Assembly: GCA_029261995.1 (NCBI GenBank)
Contig: JAJDAF010000022.1
Span: 124,001 to 188,000, forward strand
From: Candidatus Zhuqueibacterota bacterium
GTDB taxonomy: Bacteria > Zhuqueibacterota > Zhuqueibacteria > Oceanimicrobiales > Oceanimicrobiaceae
Reading direction: 5' to 3'
DNA length: 64,000 nucleotides
Below the pieces are notes generated by a model. That model made no database searches. It was not told the DNA's origin and saw nothing but the letters and a program-made list of their open reading frames with translations. Position 1 is the first letter of the stretch; each line of letters opens with the position of its first letter. This document shows, one piece after another, positions 53,543 through 62,019 of this stretch. Made by a program: the position numbers and the translations under genes.

Positions 53543-56023
53543 TCATTTTATTGTCACCTGCTCGGCTGAGGTCGATGGTACGATTTCCAGTTGATATCGC
53601 ATCTCCCCGGGCAGGAAAGGCTTAACCTCACCATTCAGCCAAACTTCGTGATCTTTGTTGTAAAAGGGAGAGAGCGGATGAGCCGACTGACCGCCCGGCA
53701 TCTGAAAATAGGCATCGTCTTCCCGGCCCGGTGAGACTGCGTAACGCTCTGACGCGCCATAGATTGCTCCCTTCAAAGGTGCCTGGACAAAGGGCATGTC
53801 CCAATCGCCCGGCAGTTGGCGCGCAGGGATGTCGAGCCATTTGCTGAGCATGGGCAGTGCCTGTCCAAATGGATGCCGGATAGACACTGTGTTCATTTCT
53901 CCCCAGGTCCGGTCCGCCAGAGGTCTGTCCAGCCCGGAAATCACTTTATCGACCTGGTCAAGAAGCAGGTCGCGCCAGGATGGGTAGGAGGGCGCCACAA
54001 GGTAGTCCGGCTGCAGCGTCACCATGTCCCAGAGCGGCTGCTCGAATTGGTGAGTGGTCGAGGACATATATTTGAACCGCGGGTCGGCTTTTCTTACGGC
54101 TGTGAACAGCCCGGGGAAAACCCTCTCGGATACGGCGGTCCGGAAGAGCTTGGTCAGTCGGTAGCCAACTGAAGTGACCGAGGCTTTGCCTTCCCACGCT
54201 TGCAGGAGACGACGAAACTCCGCTCGCTCCGGCTGGCCATCGAGTGCGGACTCATCGAGCAGGTTCATCAGAAGTTCCTGCCAGCGAGTGAGAAAGACGG
54301 CCCGGTTGTCCCGTTGAATCGCGAGCATGTCTGTCTCCACAAACCTGTCCTTTGCAAAGAGATCATCGCGGATTTGTTGGGCGCGCGCCCCCAGCACGTA
54401 GTAGCCATCGTACAGTCCGGCAAACATTTTCCCGCCAACCACCCGCGCGTTGGCGCTCCAGATTCGGCCCGACTCCGGATTGACCACTCGCGGATACGCT
54501 GCCGGCTCGAGCCAGCCATGCCAACCTTTTGTGCCGTCCGCCCAGGATTGCGGCAGCCTGCCATCGAAACCGAACCGTTTGGGAATGGCGCCGATAATTG
54601 TCCAGGCGATGTTGCCGTAGCGGTCGCCAGCAACAAAATTCTGTGCCGGAATTCCTGAGCGGTGCGCGATGTCGAGCGCCTGCTCGACATTCTCTGCTTC
54701 ATCTAACTCCACCAAATTGAGGTTGACGGCATCCTCCAGATGCGCCACCCAGCGATAAACCCGCTTGTGCCCCAGATGGTCGAGATCGTAGACCGGTCCC
54801 CAAATGGTCTCATCCACTTCAAGTTCAACGTCGTTACCGTCTTTTACAGAGATGGTTTCCGTGGCCGTCTGGATTTCTTTGTAACCGTCAGCAGTAAGGT
54901 AGCGATTTTCATCTTCAGGATCGAGTTCCAGTAGAATTAAATCTCCCCAGTCGCCAAAAGCGTTGGTGTAACCCCAGGCGACGTTGTCCGTGCTGCCGGT
55001 GATCACATTGGGTACGCCGGGCAGAGTTACTCCCGTCATTCGGGTCTTCTTGCCGGACTCGCTGGCTCGAACCAGGGAAGCGCGGTACCAGGTGTTGGGA
55101 AGACGAAGCGGGAGATGCATGTCGTCCGCGACGATTGCGCCTCCATGTTTGGTAAGTTTGCCGGATACAGCCCAGTTGTTGCTGCCAATCGACGCTTGCA
55201 TTTCGTGGGAGAGGTCGAACAAGAAATTGGAGGCAGGAGGCGGATTTGCAAATGCTTGCGCAGTCGCGTCCGTCGGATTCGTGAAGTACTCAGCCGGTTC
55301 CGGCAATGCCGGCTTGGCAAATTGATGCCTGTCGATGGCGGCATCCCAGCTTGTGCCGAGCGGCGTCAGGAATTCGACCAACGATTGCGGCAGCAGATCG
55401 TGCATGAGCGCGAGATTGGACTCCTGATGACCGTCGCTGCTCTGCAGCAAAATGTACATGGTGTAAACGCACAAATAGGTGTCTTCCGGCCGCCACGCAA
55501 CCGGCTCCTGTCCGAGGAGCAGATACTCAAACGGCGGCTCAGACATCTGCGCCAGGCCTGAGTTGACGCCGTTGGTGTAGGCAAGCAAGTAGTCGCGTTT
55601 CTCTTCTTCCAGTGCGGACACAAACTCGACCGCACGGTGGCGGAACCGGTGGATTCGAGAGCGTTTGTCGGTTTCTATCGCTTTTTCTCCGAACAGCTCC
55701 GCCAATTCTCCGCCGCCCTGTCGCCGCATCAGGTCCATCTGAAAAAAACGCTCCTGCGCGTGCAGAAAGCCCAGCGCAAAGGCCAGGTCGGCGCGGCTGC
55801 TACCGTTGATGGTTGGCACTCCGGATTCATCGCGTTCGATGCGGATTTCAGATTGAGTACCTGTAAGCTCGATTCGGCCTTCGAGAATCGGGAGGCTGCC
55901 GCGCAGTTTGATGGTGACGAAGGCCGCCAGGAGCAGCACGATGACCACAAGTGCGGCAAGACCTCGCAGGAGCCATTTTGCAAGCGTAGTGGGGCGCCGG
56001 TGTTCAGATGTAGTGGTTGTCAT
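53543..56023 (-). CDS. Penicillin acylase family protein
   Basis: An 826-residue Ntn-hydrolase precursor. ATG 56023 gives a short basic N-terminus and a signal or anchor (L-L-R-G-L-A-A-L-V-V-I-V-L-L-L-A-A-F). The alpha chain contains R-D-E-S-G-V-P-T-I and A-L-G-F-L-H-A-Q-E-R. Autocleavage is expected before Ser281 in G-S-N-N-W-A-V-S-G, giving the beta chain with P-G-V-P-N-V-I-T-G-S-T-D-N-V-A-W-G-Y-T-N. Substrates in this family range from beta-lactams to acyl-homoserine lactones and N-acyl amides. The next gene is the TonB receptor with a terminator between them. Confidence 0.93.
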   Translation of the reverse strand: MTTTTSEHRRPTTLAKWLLRGLAALVVIVLLLAAFVTIKLRGSLPILEGRIELTGTQSEIRIERDESGVPTINGSSRADLAFALGFLHAQERFFQMDLMRRQGGGELAELFGEKAIETDKRSRIHRFRHRAVEFVSALEEEKRDYLLAYTNGVNSGLAQMSEPPFEYLLLGQEPVAWRPEDTYLCVYTMYILLQSSDGHQESNLALMHDLLPQSLVEFLTPLGTSWDAAIDRHQFAKPALPEPAEYFTNPTDATAQAFANPPPASNFLFDLSHEMQASIGSNNWAVSGKLTKHGGAIVADDMHLPLRLPNTWYRASLVRASESGKKTRMTGVTLPGVPNVITGSTDNVAWGYTNAFGDWGDLILLELDPEDENRYLTADGYKEIQTATETISVKDGNDVELEVDETIWGPVYDLDHLGHKRVYRWVAHLEDAVNLNLVELDEAENVEQALDIAHRSGIPAQNFVAGDRYGNIAWTIIGAIPKRFGFDGRLPQSWADGTKGWHGWLEPAAYPRVVNPESGRIWSANARVVGGKMFAGLYDGYYVLGARAQQIRDDLFAKDRFVETDMLAIQRDNRAVFLTRWQELLMNLLDESALDGQPERAEFRRLLQAWEGKASVTSVGYRLTKLFRTAVSERVFPGLFTAVRKADPRFKYMSSTTHQFEQPLWDMVTLQPDYLVAPSYPSWRDLLLDQVDKVISGLDRPLADRTWGEMNTVSIRHPFGQALPMLSKWLDIPARQLPGDWDMPFVQAPLKGAIYGASERYAVSPGREDDAYFQMPGGQSAHPLSPFYNKDHEVWLNGEVKPFLPGEMRYQLEIVPSTSAEQVTIK

Positions 56024-56074
56024 TTTCTTGTCCGGGATAGCTTTTTGGAGTGAACTGGCTGTGTCGGAAAACAA

Positions 56075-56106
56075 CAGCGGAGACGGCGGTGGGGCCGTCT
56101 CCGCTG
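56075..56106 (-). terminator. Terminator of the TonB-dependent receptor gene
   Basis: CAGCGGAGACGGC (56075-56087) and GCCGTCTCCGCTG (56094-56106) are perfect inverse complements with a 6-base loop; on the minus strand a T-rich tract follows. It lies 34 bp beyond the receptor stop. Confidence 0.85.
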
Positions 56107-56139
56107 AGATTAAACATAGATTTCGAGTTGTATTTGGTC

Positions 56140-58818
56140 CTAGAGTGCACCAAATACGCTGTCATAGGTGACAGACAAGTAGAAGGTCGTGCCGATGTCC
56201 ACACTGCCAAACATCTGGGTGTAATTCTTCCCGGTGAGGTTGTTGACGCCGGCTTTCAGCGTGGAATTCATTCTTGGCATCTTGTAGCTGACCTGAGCGT
56301 CGATGATGGTTTCACCGCCAACCTCGCCTTCGCCAAAAGTGGCGACCCAGTTGAATTCATCCCGCCAGCGGCCTGCCACATTGAAGCCCAGGTTCTTGAA
56401 CAACCTTGGATTGCCAATGCTGAACTTGACGCGGTTCTTCGCACGGTTTGTGCTGGAAAGCGCGTCATCCGTTCCGCCGTCGCGGTCGATGTAGGTGTAA
56501 CTGCCATCAACTCTGAAACCGTTGTCGAAGTTGTAGGTCATGCCAATTCCGGCGCCCTGGAGGATAACATTCTCATCTGCCTCGTTGGTGTACAGTTGGA
56601 AAGGCGATAGTACACCCTGCGCCAAAGCTTCCGGATCCAAAACCCTGACATTCTTGAAGCGGTCGGTATAGTCAGAGCGGTAGTAGTTCAAATCGACAAA
56701 CAAGCTGTTCGAAATCAAGGCCTTGTAGCCAATCTCGAATGTCTTCTGGAACTCCGGCTTGATGAACGGAGTGTTGACTGGCGTCGGATTTCCTGCCTGC
56801 GCACTCGCAATATCGATGCCGCTCTCATAGACTCGACCGAGGCCGGTGCGATCCATATTGTCCTGAGTTCCACCAACCAACTGAATCGGGCCCAGGTTCA
56901 AGTTGATGTACTGGGATTCAATGATCGGATTGTTGAAGCCGGACTGGTAAGAAGCCCGAAAATGGTGACCTTGCGTCGGCGAGAAAACCGCGGCAACGCG
57001 CGGAGAGATGTGATCGTCAAAGTTCTTGTGACCATCGAGCCGCAGCGAACCGGTCAGCTTGAGCTTGTTGTCCAGCACACTCTTGGTGGCTTGCGCGTAG
57101 ACGCCAAATTCGGTCACATCGATCTTCTCATCAGCGTCGCTGTAAATCGTGCCTTCGGTATCGACGTTATAGTATCTCCAGTTACCGCCGACCTGCAAAT
57201 CCACAAAATCGATCTGGTTGGCGAAGTTGTACATGGCCTCTGTGTTGTAGAAACCTGACTTGGAGGTGAATCCCGCGCCGGTTGCGAAATCTTTGGTGTT
57301 TCTCACTTGGTCGAGAGCATCGTTGAATTCAGGCGTGCCAGGCAGGAACCGTCCGGTGTCTGCCGCGTTTCTGGCAGCGGCGTGTGCGGCATCGCTGCCG
57401 GCGCCCTGAAGCGTTGCACCGATGTAAGTGCCTGCGTACTCTCCAAACCATTGTTGATCACCCTTCCACTGGCGGTTGACGTTCCAGCCTGCGAAAACGA
57501 TGTCATGGGAATCACCTGCGTCTTCTCTCTGCGCATAAGCTCTGACAAAAAAGTTTTCGCTTTTCAGCTCTACTTTGTTCCAGAAAGAAGACAGGTTGTC
57601 CAAAGCGTAGCGGTTGGTGCCCTGATAGATTGCCCGTCCTGTGCCATAACGGCCATCGTAGCTGGCTTCCATGCTTTCATTCAAACGGTACTTAAGCCCG
57701 AGATTGACTTTAGACGTCCGAGCTGGCGAGTAATCATAGAGCTCTTCTTCTCTGTAACCTGTGCGAGCCACAGCAATTGAGCCGAGGGTTCCTGCTGGTG
57801 TGCCGGCCAGTGCATCCAGATTCAGCGTGGTTGCCACTTCATCGCCGTAAACATTCACGCCGTCAAAGTTGGATGCGGGATCATCGGGATTCTTTGCCGA
57901 AAAATCGTGCGCCACCCAATCGGTTGCCTGAAAGTGTGAGCCCACCACCTTGAACGCGAACTTGTCCATCACTTTGGCGTAGCGGAAGGCGCCTTCCATC
58001 AGGGAGCTCGAACCGCCGTAGTCGGAATTGGTGCCGCCCGACTTGACCTGCACGCTAAGACCCGGATAGTCGAACGGGGACTTTGTATTCATGAACAGCA
58101 CGCCGCTGAAAGCGTTGGGGCCGTAAAGCGCTGACGACGCGCCAGGCAGGAATTCGATCTCAGCGACATCGATGTCGGAAATACCGGTCAGGTTGCCGAG
58201 CGAATAGCTGCCGTTGGCAATGCCGGTGTTGTCGGTGCCGTCAATCAACTGAATCAAGCCGGAGTTGTGCGACGAGCCAAAACCGCGGCCTGTCGGTCCG
58301 GTGAAGACCATGCTGTTTGCGGTCAGCTCGATTTCTTTCATCTGAGCCAGCCCGTCAAACAGGGTCACGCCGGGTGAACGGCGAATCTCCAACTGGTCCA
58401 TTTTCTCGACCGAAACCGGCGCGCTCAGGATGCTTTCCTCGACCCGCGACGCCGCAACCACGATGTCGCCGACCATAAACGCTTCCTGCGCCATCTCCAC
58501 CTTCATGTCGGACATCGAGCCCGTCACTTCCATTTCCTGCGTCTGATAGCCTACCATGGACACAACCAGAGTGAACGGGGTTGACAGAGACGTGTTCAGG
58601 GCGAAGCTGCCATCTCCCTGAGCGGCGATGCCAACATACTTACCCTTGACATGGACATTGGCGCCAGGAAGTTCCTCACCCGTTTCCTGGTCCGTAACTT
58701 TGCCGCTGAGAGAGACAGTCTGTGCCTGTGCAGACACGACTGCCGCTGTCAGTAGAACGCAAAGTGTCATAACAGATGCCTTCCGGGCAAAATGAAAAAT
58801 CCTCTCTAGATACCACAT
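56140..58818 (-). CDS. TonB-dependent receptor with carboxypeptidase-regulatory domain
   Basis: An 892-residue outer-membrane receptor. GAGGAGG precedes the ATG. A signal peptide (L-C-V-L-L-T-A-A-V-V-S-A-Q-A) is followed by a CarboxypepD_reg-like domain (V-S-L-S-G-K-V-T-D-Q-E-T-G-E-E-L-P-G-A-N-V), a plug domain (V-A-A-S-R-V-E-E-S-I, then S-S-A-L-Y-G-P-N-A-F-S-G-V) and a 22-stranded barrel region with aromatic girdles. The layout is common in Bacteroidota and FCB phyla. The C-terminus ends in V-F-G-A-L, not in the usual aromatic residue. The ligand is unknown; no SusD-like gene follows. Confidence 0.95.
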   Translation of the reverse strand: MWYLERIFHFARKASVMTLCVLLTAAVVSAQAQTVSLSGKVTDQETGEELPGANVHVKGKYVGIAAQGDGSFALNTSLSTPFTLVVSMVGYQTQEMEVTGSMSDMKVEMAQEAFMVGDIVVAASRVEESILSAPVSVEKMDQLEIRRSPGVTLFDGLAQMKEIELTANSMVFTGPTGRGFGSSHNSGLIQLIDGTDNTGIANGSYSLGNLTGISDIDVAEIEFLPGASSALYGPNAFSGVLFMNTKSPFDYPGLSVQVKSGGTNSDYGGSSSLMEGAFRYAKVMDKFAFKVVGSHFQATDWVAHDFSAKNPDDPASNFDGVNVYGDEVATTLNLDALAGTPAGTLGSIAVARTGYREEELYDYSPARTSKVNLGLKYRLNESMEASYDGRYGTGRAIYQGTNRYALDNLSSFWNKVELKSENFFVRAYAQREDAGDSHDIVFAGWNVNRQWKGDQQWFGEYAGTYIGATLQGAGSDAAHAAARNAADTGRFLPGTPEFNDALDQVRNTKDFATGAGFTSKSGFYNTEAMYNFANQIDFVDLQVGGNWRYYNVDTEGTIYSDADEKIDVTEFGVYAQATKSVLDNKLKLTGSLRLDGHKNFDDHISPRVAAVFSPTQGHHFRASYQSGFNNPIIESQYINLNLGPIQLVGGTQDNMDRTGLGRVYESGIDIASAQAGNPTPVNTPFIKPEFQKTFEIGYKALISNSLFVDLNYYRSDYTDRFKNVRVLDPEALAQGVLSPFQLYTNEADENVILQGAGIGMTYNFDNGFRVDGSYTYIDRDGGTDDALSSTNRAKNRVKFSIGNPRLFKNLGFNVAGRWRDEFNWVATFGEGEVGGETIIDAQVSYKMPRMNSTLKAGVNNLTGKNYTQMFGSVDIGTTFYLSVTYDSVFGAL

Positions 58819-59077
58819 AAGCTCCTCCTCGCAGGGGTTGGTAAATAATGAGATAATTTGGGGTTATTATTTGAAAGGTGGCAGAAGATATGAAAAATGC
58901 TTGCAGAATGCAAACGAATATTAACACGAGAGCAAAAGAGGGGACTTTGGAAGTTTCAAAACGATACAAGCGTGCAAGATGTGGAAGGGCGTCGGTGTTC
59001 CGAACGGGGACCGGCGGTTCGGGCGAGATCCGTTAAATTGCCGCGTTCGCGGACCTCCTGATCCAGCCACCGGGTTG

Positions 59078-61036
59078 TCAGCGGCGCAGGACTTCCTGGA
59101 TTTTCTGGGTGAGCGTGGCTCGCGTGTATGGCTTTTGCAGGAGACCCACGCCACCGTCGTCTGCCAGGGCAGAGGCCGGGATTCTGCTTTCCGGGGCGTA
59201 GCCAGTAACAAAAAGAACCCTGATGTCCGGCTTGATCTTCTTCAGTTCCTTGTAGAGTTCGAGCCCGCTCAATTTCGGCATTACAACATCGGTGACGACG
59301 AGGTCGATTCGACCCTTGTCTGACTTGAATATATTAAGAGCTTCATCTCCGTCTTCGGCAGTCAATGTCTTGTAGCTGAGTGAATTCAGCATTCGGATGG
59401 CTACGTTGCGCACGGCCGGTTCATCTTCCACAATTAGGATGGTCTCATTGTGACCGGGAACCCCTTTTGTCGCTACGTCCTCTTCAGGTTCGATGGTCAG
59501 GTCAGGCTTGGAGGGCAGCAGAATGGTGATCGCGGTTCCGGCTCCTGGCTTGCTGTTCACATCGATATTGCCACCGTGCTGTTTTACGATGCCGTAGGCG
59601 GTTGCCAGCCCAAGACCGGTGCCTTTGCCTACTTCTTTGGTCGTGAAAAAGGGCTCAAAGACGTGGGCGAGCGTATCTTCACTCATGCCGGAGCCGGAGT
59701 CCTCAACAGTGATTTGAACGAAATGCTGGGCGGAGCCATTGGCTTCGCCATCTTCATTCTCCACGGGTCGAAAATTGACCTCTTGAGTCTTGATCGTGAC
59801 GCTGCCGCCATTTGGTAACGCGTCGCGGGCGTTCGCGCACAAGTTCATCAGAACCTGCTGAATCTGGCCGGGGTCGGCGATGACCGGCGCGAGGTTTGGC
59901 GCGAGATGGCTCTTCAGCTCCACGTCTTCTCCAAGCAGCCTCAGCAGCATCTTCAACAGGTCGGCGATCAGCTTGTTGATGTCCAATGGGCGTCGTTGCA
60001 GAACCTGCCGGCGGCTAAAGCCGAGAAGCTGGCTCGTCAATCCGCAGGCCCGGACCGCAGCCCGTCTTATCTCCGAAAGCTCCAGGAACTCTGGAGCGTC
60101 CGGAGCGATGGATTCCAGTGCAAGTTCGGCATTGGTTAGGATGGTGGTCAAAATGTTGTTGAAATCGTGAGCCACGCCGCCGGCAAGGGTGCCGACCGAT
60201 TCCATTTTTTGCGATTGTCGTAGCGTGGCTTCACTTTCCTGCAGTGCTTTTTCAGCCAACTTACGGTCGGTGATGTCGTGGTAGTATTCGACCCGGCCGC
60301 CTTGGTAGAATCCCGAATGGATCGGCTGGCTCCAGTGCTCGAGCCAGAGTCCGCGCCGCTCCAGGCTGGCGGGCACGCGGCACTCGAAGTGCTCTGCGGA
60401 AGCACTTTCTCCGCGGTTGGCCAGAAGGTCAGCGTCGGCAGCTCCGTTGTTTTCAAACATCGGCTTGATTTTCTGCACAAAAGTCTCGCTGGCTTGCCCA
60501 ACGATGTCGTCGCGATGGAGCCCGAAATACGCTTCCAGGGCCTGGTTGATCCAAACAACTTTCCGCTGTTTGTCGAGGATAAGCACCCCGAGTTTAGATA
60601 CGTTGATGACATCCTGGATCAAAGAGCGGTGGCGCGCCTCGCTGTCACGGATGTCACGCTCCATCTGGTGTTTGTAGAGACCCATCTCGATAACGGTGTG
60701 CAATTCTCTGTCATCGAACGGTTTCAGAATGTAGCCGAAGGGTTGGGTGATTTTGGCACGCTCGAGGGTGTCTGGATCAGCGTAGGCAGTGAGATAGATG
60801 ATTGGAATATCGTGGTTTTCTTGGATGGCGTGGGCGGCATCAATGCCATCGATTCCGCCCTTGAGGCGTACATCCATCAGAATCAGGTCAGGTTCGGATT
60901 CATCCACTCTTTGGATGGCTCCAGCGGCGGTAGATTCGATCCCGTCAACAACATAGCCGAACTGCTCCAGCAACTGAGAAATGTCATGGGCCAGGATGCT
61001 CTCGTCTTCGACGACCAGGATTCTGCTACCTTTCAT
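59078..61036 (-). CDS. Hybrid histidine kinase (REC-PAS-HisKA-HATPase-REC)
   Basis: A 652-residue cytoplasmic signalling protein with no membrane helix. Order: REC domain 1 ([14 protein letters not shown]), a PAS domain (about 140-265), HisKA with phosphoacceptor His in [12 protein letters not shown], a HATPase_c (about 385-505, [11 protein letters not shown]) and C-terminal REC domain 2 ([12 protein letters not shown]). AGGAG precedes the ATG. Its N-terminal receiver is very like that of the adjacent receiver/PAS gene ([21 protein letters not shown]), so the two probably arose by duplication. Confidence 0.93.
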   Translation of the reverse strand: MKGSRILVVEDESILAHDISQLLEQFGYVVDGIESTAAGAIQRVDESEPDLILMDVRLKGGIDGIDAAHAIQENHDIPIIYLTAYADPDTLERAKITQPFGYILKPFDDRELHTVIEMGLYKHQMERDIRDSEARHRSLIQDVINVSKLGVLILDKQRKVVWINQALEAYFGLHRDDIVGQASETFVQKIKPMFENNGAADADLLANRGESASAEHFECRVPASLERRGLWLEHWSQPIHSGFYQGGRVEYYHDITDRKLAEKALQESEATLRQSQKMESVGTLAGGVAHDFNNILTTILTNAELALESIAPDAPEFLELSEIRRAAVRACGLTSQLLGFSRRQVLQRRPLDINKLIADLLKMLLRLLGEDVELKSHLAPNLAPVIADPGQIQQVLMNLCANARDALPNGGSVTIKTQEVNFRPVENEDGEANGSAQHFVQITVEDSGSGMSEDTLAHVFEPFFTTKEVGKGTGLGLATAYGIVKQHGGNIDVNSKPGAGTAITILLPSKPDLTIEPEEDVATKGVPGHNETILIVEDEPAVRNVAIRMLNSLSYKTLTAEDGDEALNIFKSDKGRIDLVVTDVVMPKLSGLELYKELKKIKPDIRVLFVTGYAPESRIPASALADDGGVGLLQKPYTRATLTQKIQEVLRR

Positions 61037-61051
61037 GATGCCGGCTCCTGC

Positions 61052-61842
61052 CTACTGTGGCTCGCCAATGGGCTCCGCAGGCCCTAACTTGGTGATGTCA
61101 TGGAACACAACCACGCCGCCCTGGGTCTTACCTTCTTCATCTTTGATTGGTGCTGCACTGTCATAAATATATCGCTGATTGCCCGATTTCGTAGTGAGCA
61201 GCAACTGATCCGTGAACGTAATAACCTCGCCAGACTCGATCGCCGTGACCATTGGGTTATTAACCTCGGACGCTCCTTGCCGGGAGGTCACGTTAAACAC
61301 CTGTTCGGATCTCTGTCCCACTGCCTGCTCCGCCTTCCACTCCGTGACTTCCTCGGCAACCGGGTTGAGAAACGTTATCTCGCCGCTTAGGTCAGCTGTG
61401 ATTACCGCATCCCCCAAGCTCATCAGAACTTTGTCCAGCCAATCCCGGCGTTCGCGGACCTTCATCTCTTCAGCATGCTTGCTCAATGCAATCTCGATCG
61501 CGGTCTGAATATCCTTACTATCAAATGGCTTGAGAATGTATCCGTAAGGCTTGGTCCTTTTGGCACGATCCAGGGTGTCTTTGTCGGCGTAGGCGGTTAG
61601 ATAAATGACAGGGATTTGGAGCGTTTCCCAGATTCGTTCGCCGGCGTCAATGCCGTCCATTTTGCCTTTGAGACGGATGTCCATGAGCACCAAATCGGGC
61701 TTGTGCTGCTGGCGAGCTTGATGGCGATCTCAGCCTTGTCCGCGAGAGCAGCCACATGATATCCGAAGCTTTGCAGGTAGCCCTGAATATCAAGTGCCAG
61801 GATGCTCTCGTCTTCTACAACCAGAATCTTCACTTTTTGCAT
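61052..61842 (-). pseudogene. Receiver/PAS protein, frameshifted in the receiver domain
   Basis: Two frames together form a REC-PAS protein. The first (from 61842) begins [14 protein letters not shown] and is typical receiver up to A-I-K-L-A-S. The second picks up with Q-H-K-P-D-L-V-L-M-D-I-R-L-K-G, holding the phosphoacceptor Asp, then Y-L-T-A-Y-A-D and Y-I-L-K-P-F-D, and a PAS domain (about residues 140-255). The junction near 61695-61720 corresponds to one missing base. GAGAGG precedes the ATG. The hybrid kinase begins 15 bp after the stop. A sequencing error would make this a normal gene. Confidence 0.85.
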
Positions 61843-62019
61843 CTTGCCTCTCCCACTGATTCCAATGAGAACATCTACTCGGACAGTTTCCCCGCTTGGC
61901 GTTTACGTTTTGCCATATTTGAACTGAGTAAGACTTAAGTCTAGAAGATAGAAAAAAGATATTGTGTCGCAAGTAAAACCGGTCATACCGCAGTATATTG
62001 CTCAAGTTTAACTTTGGAT

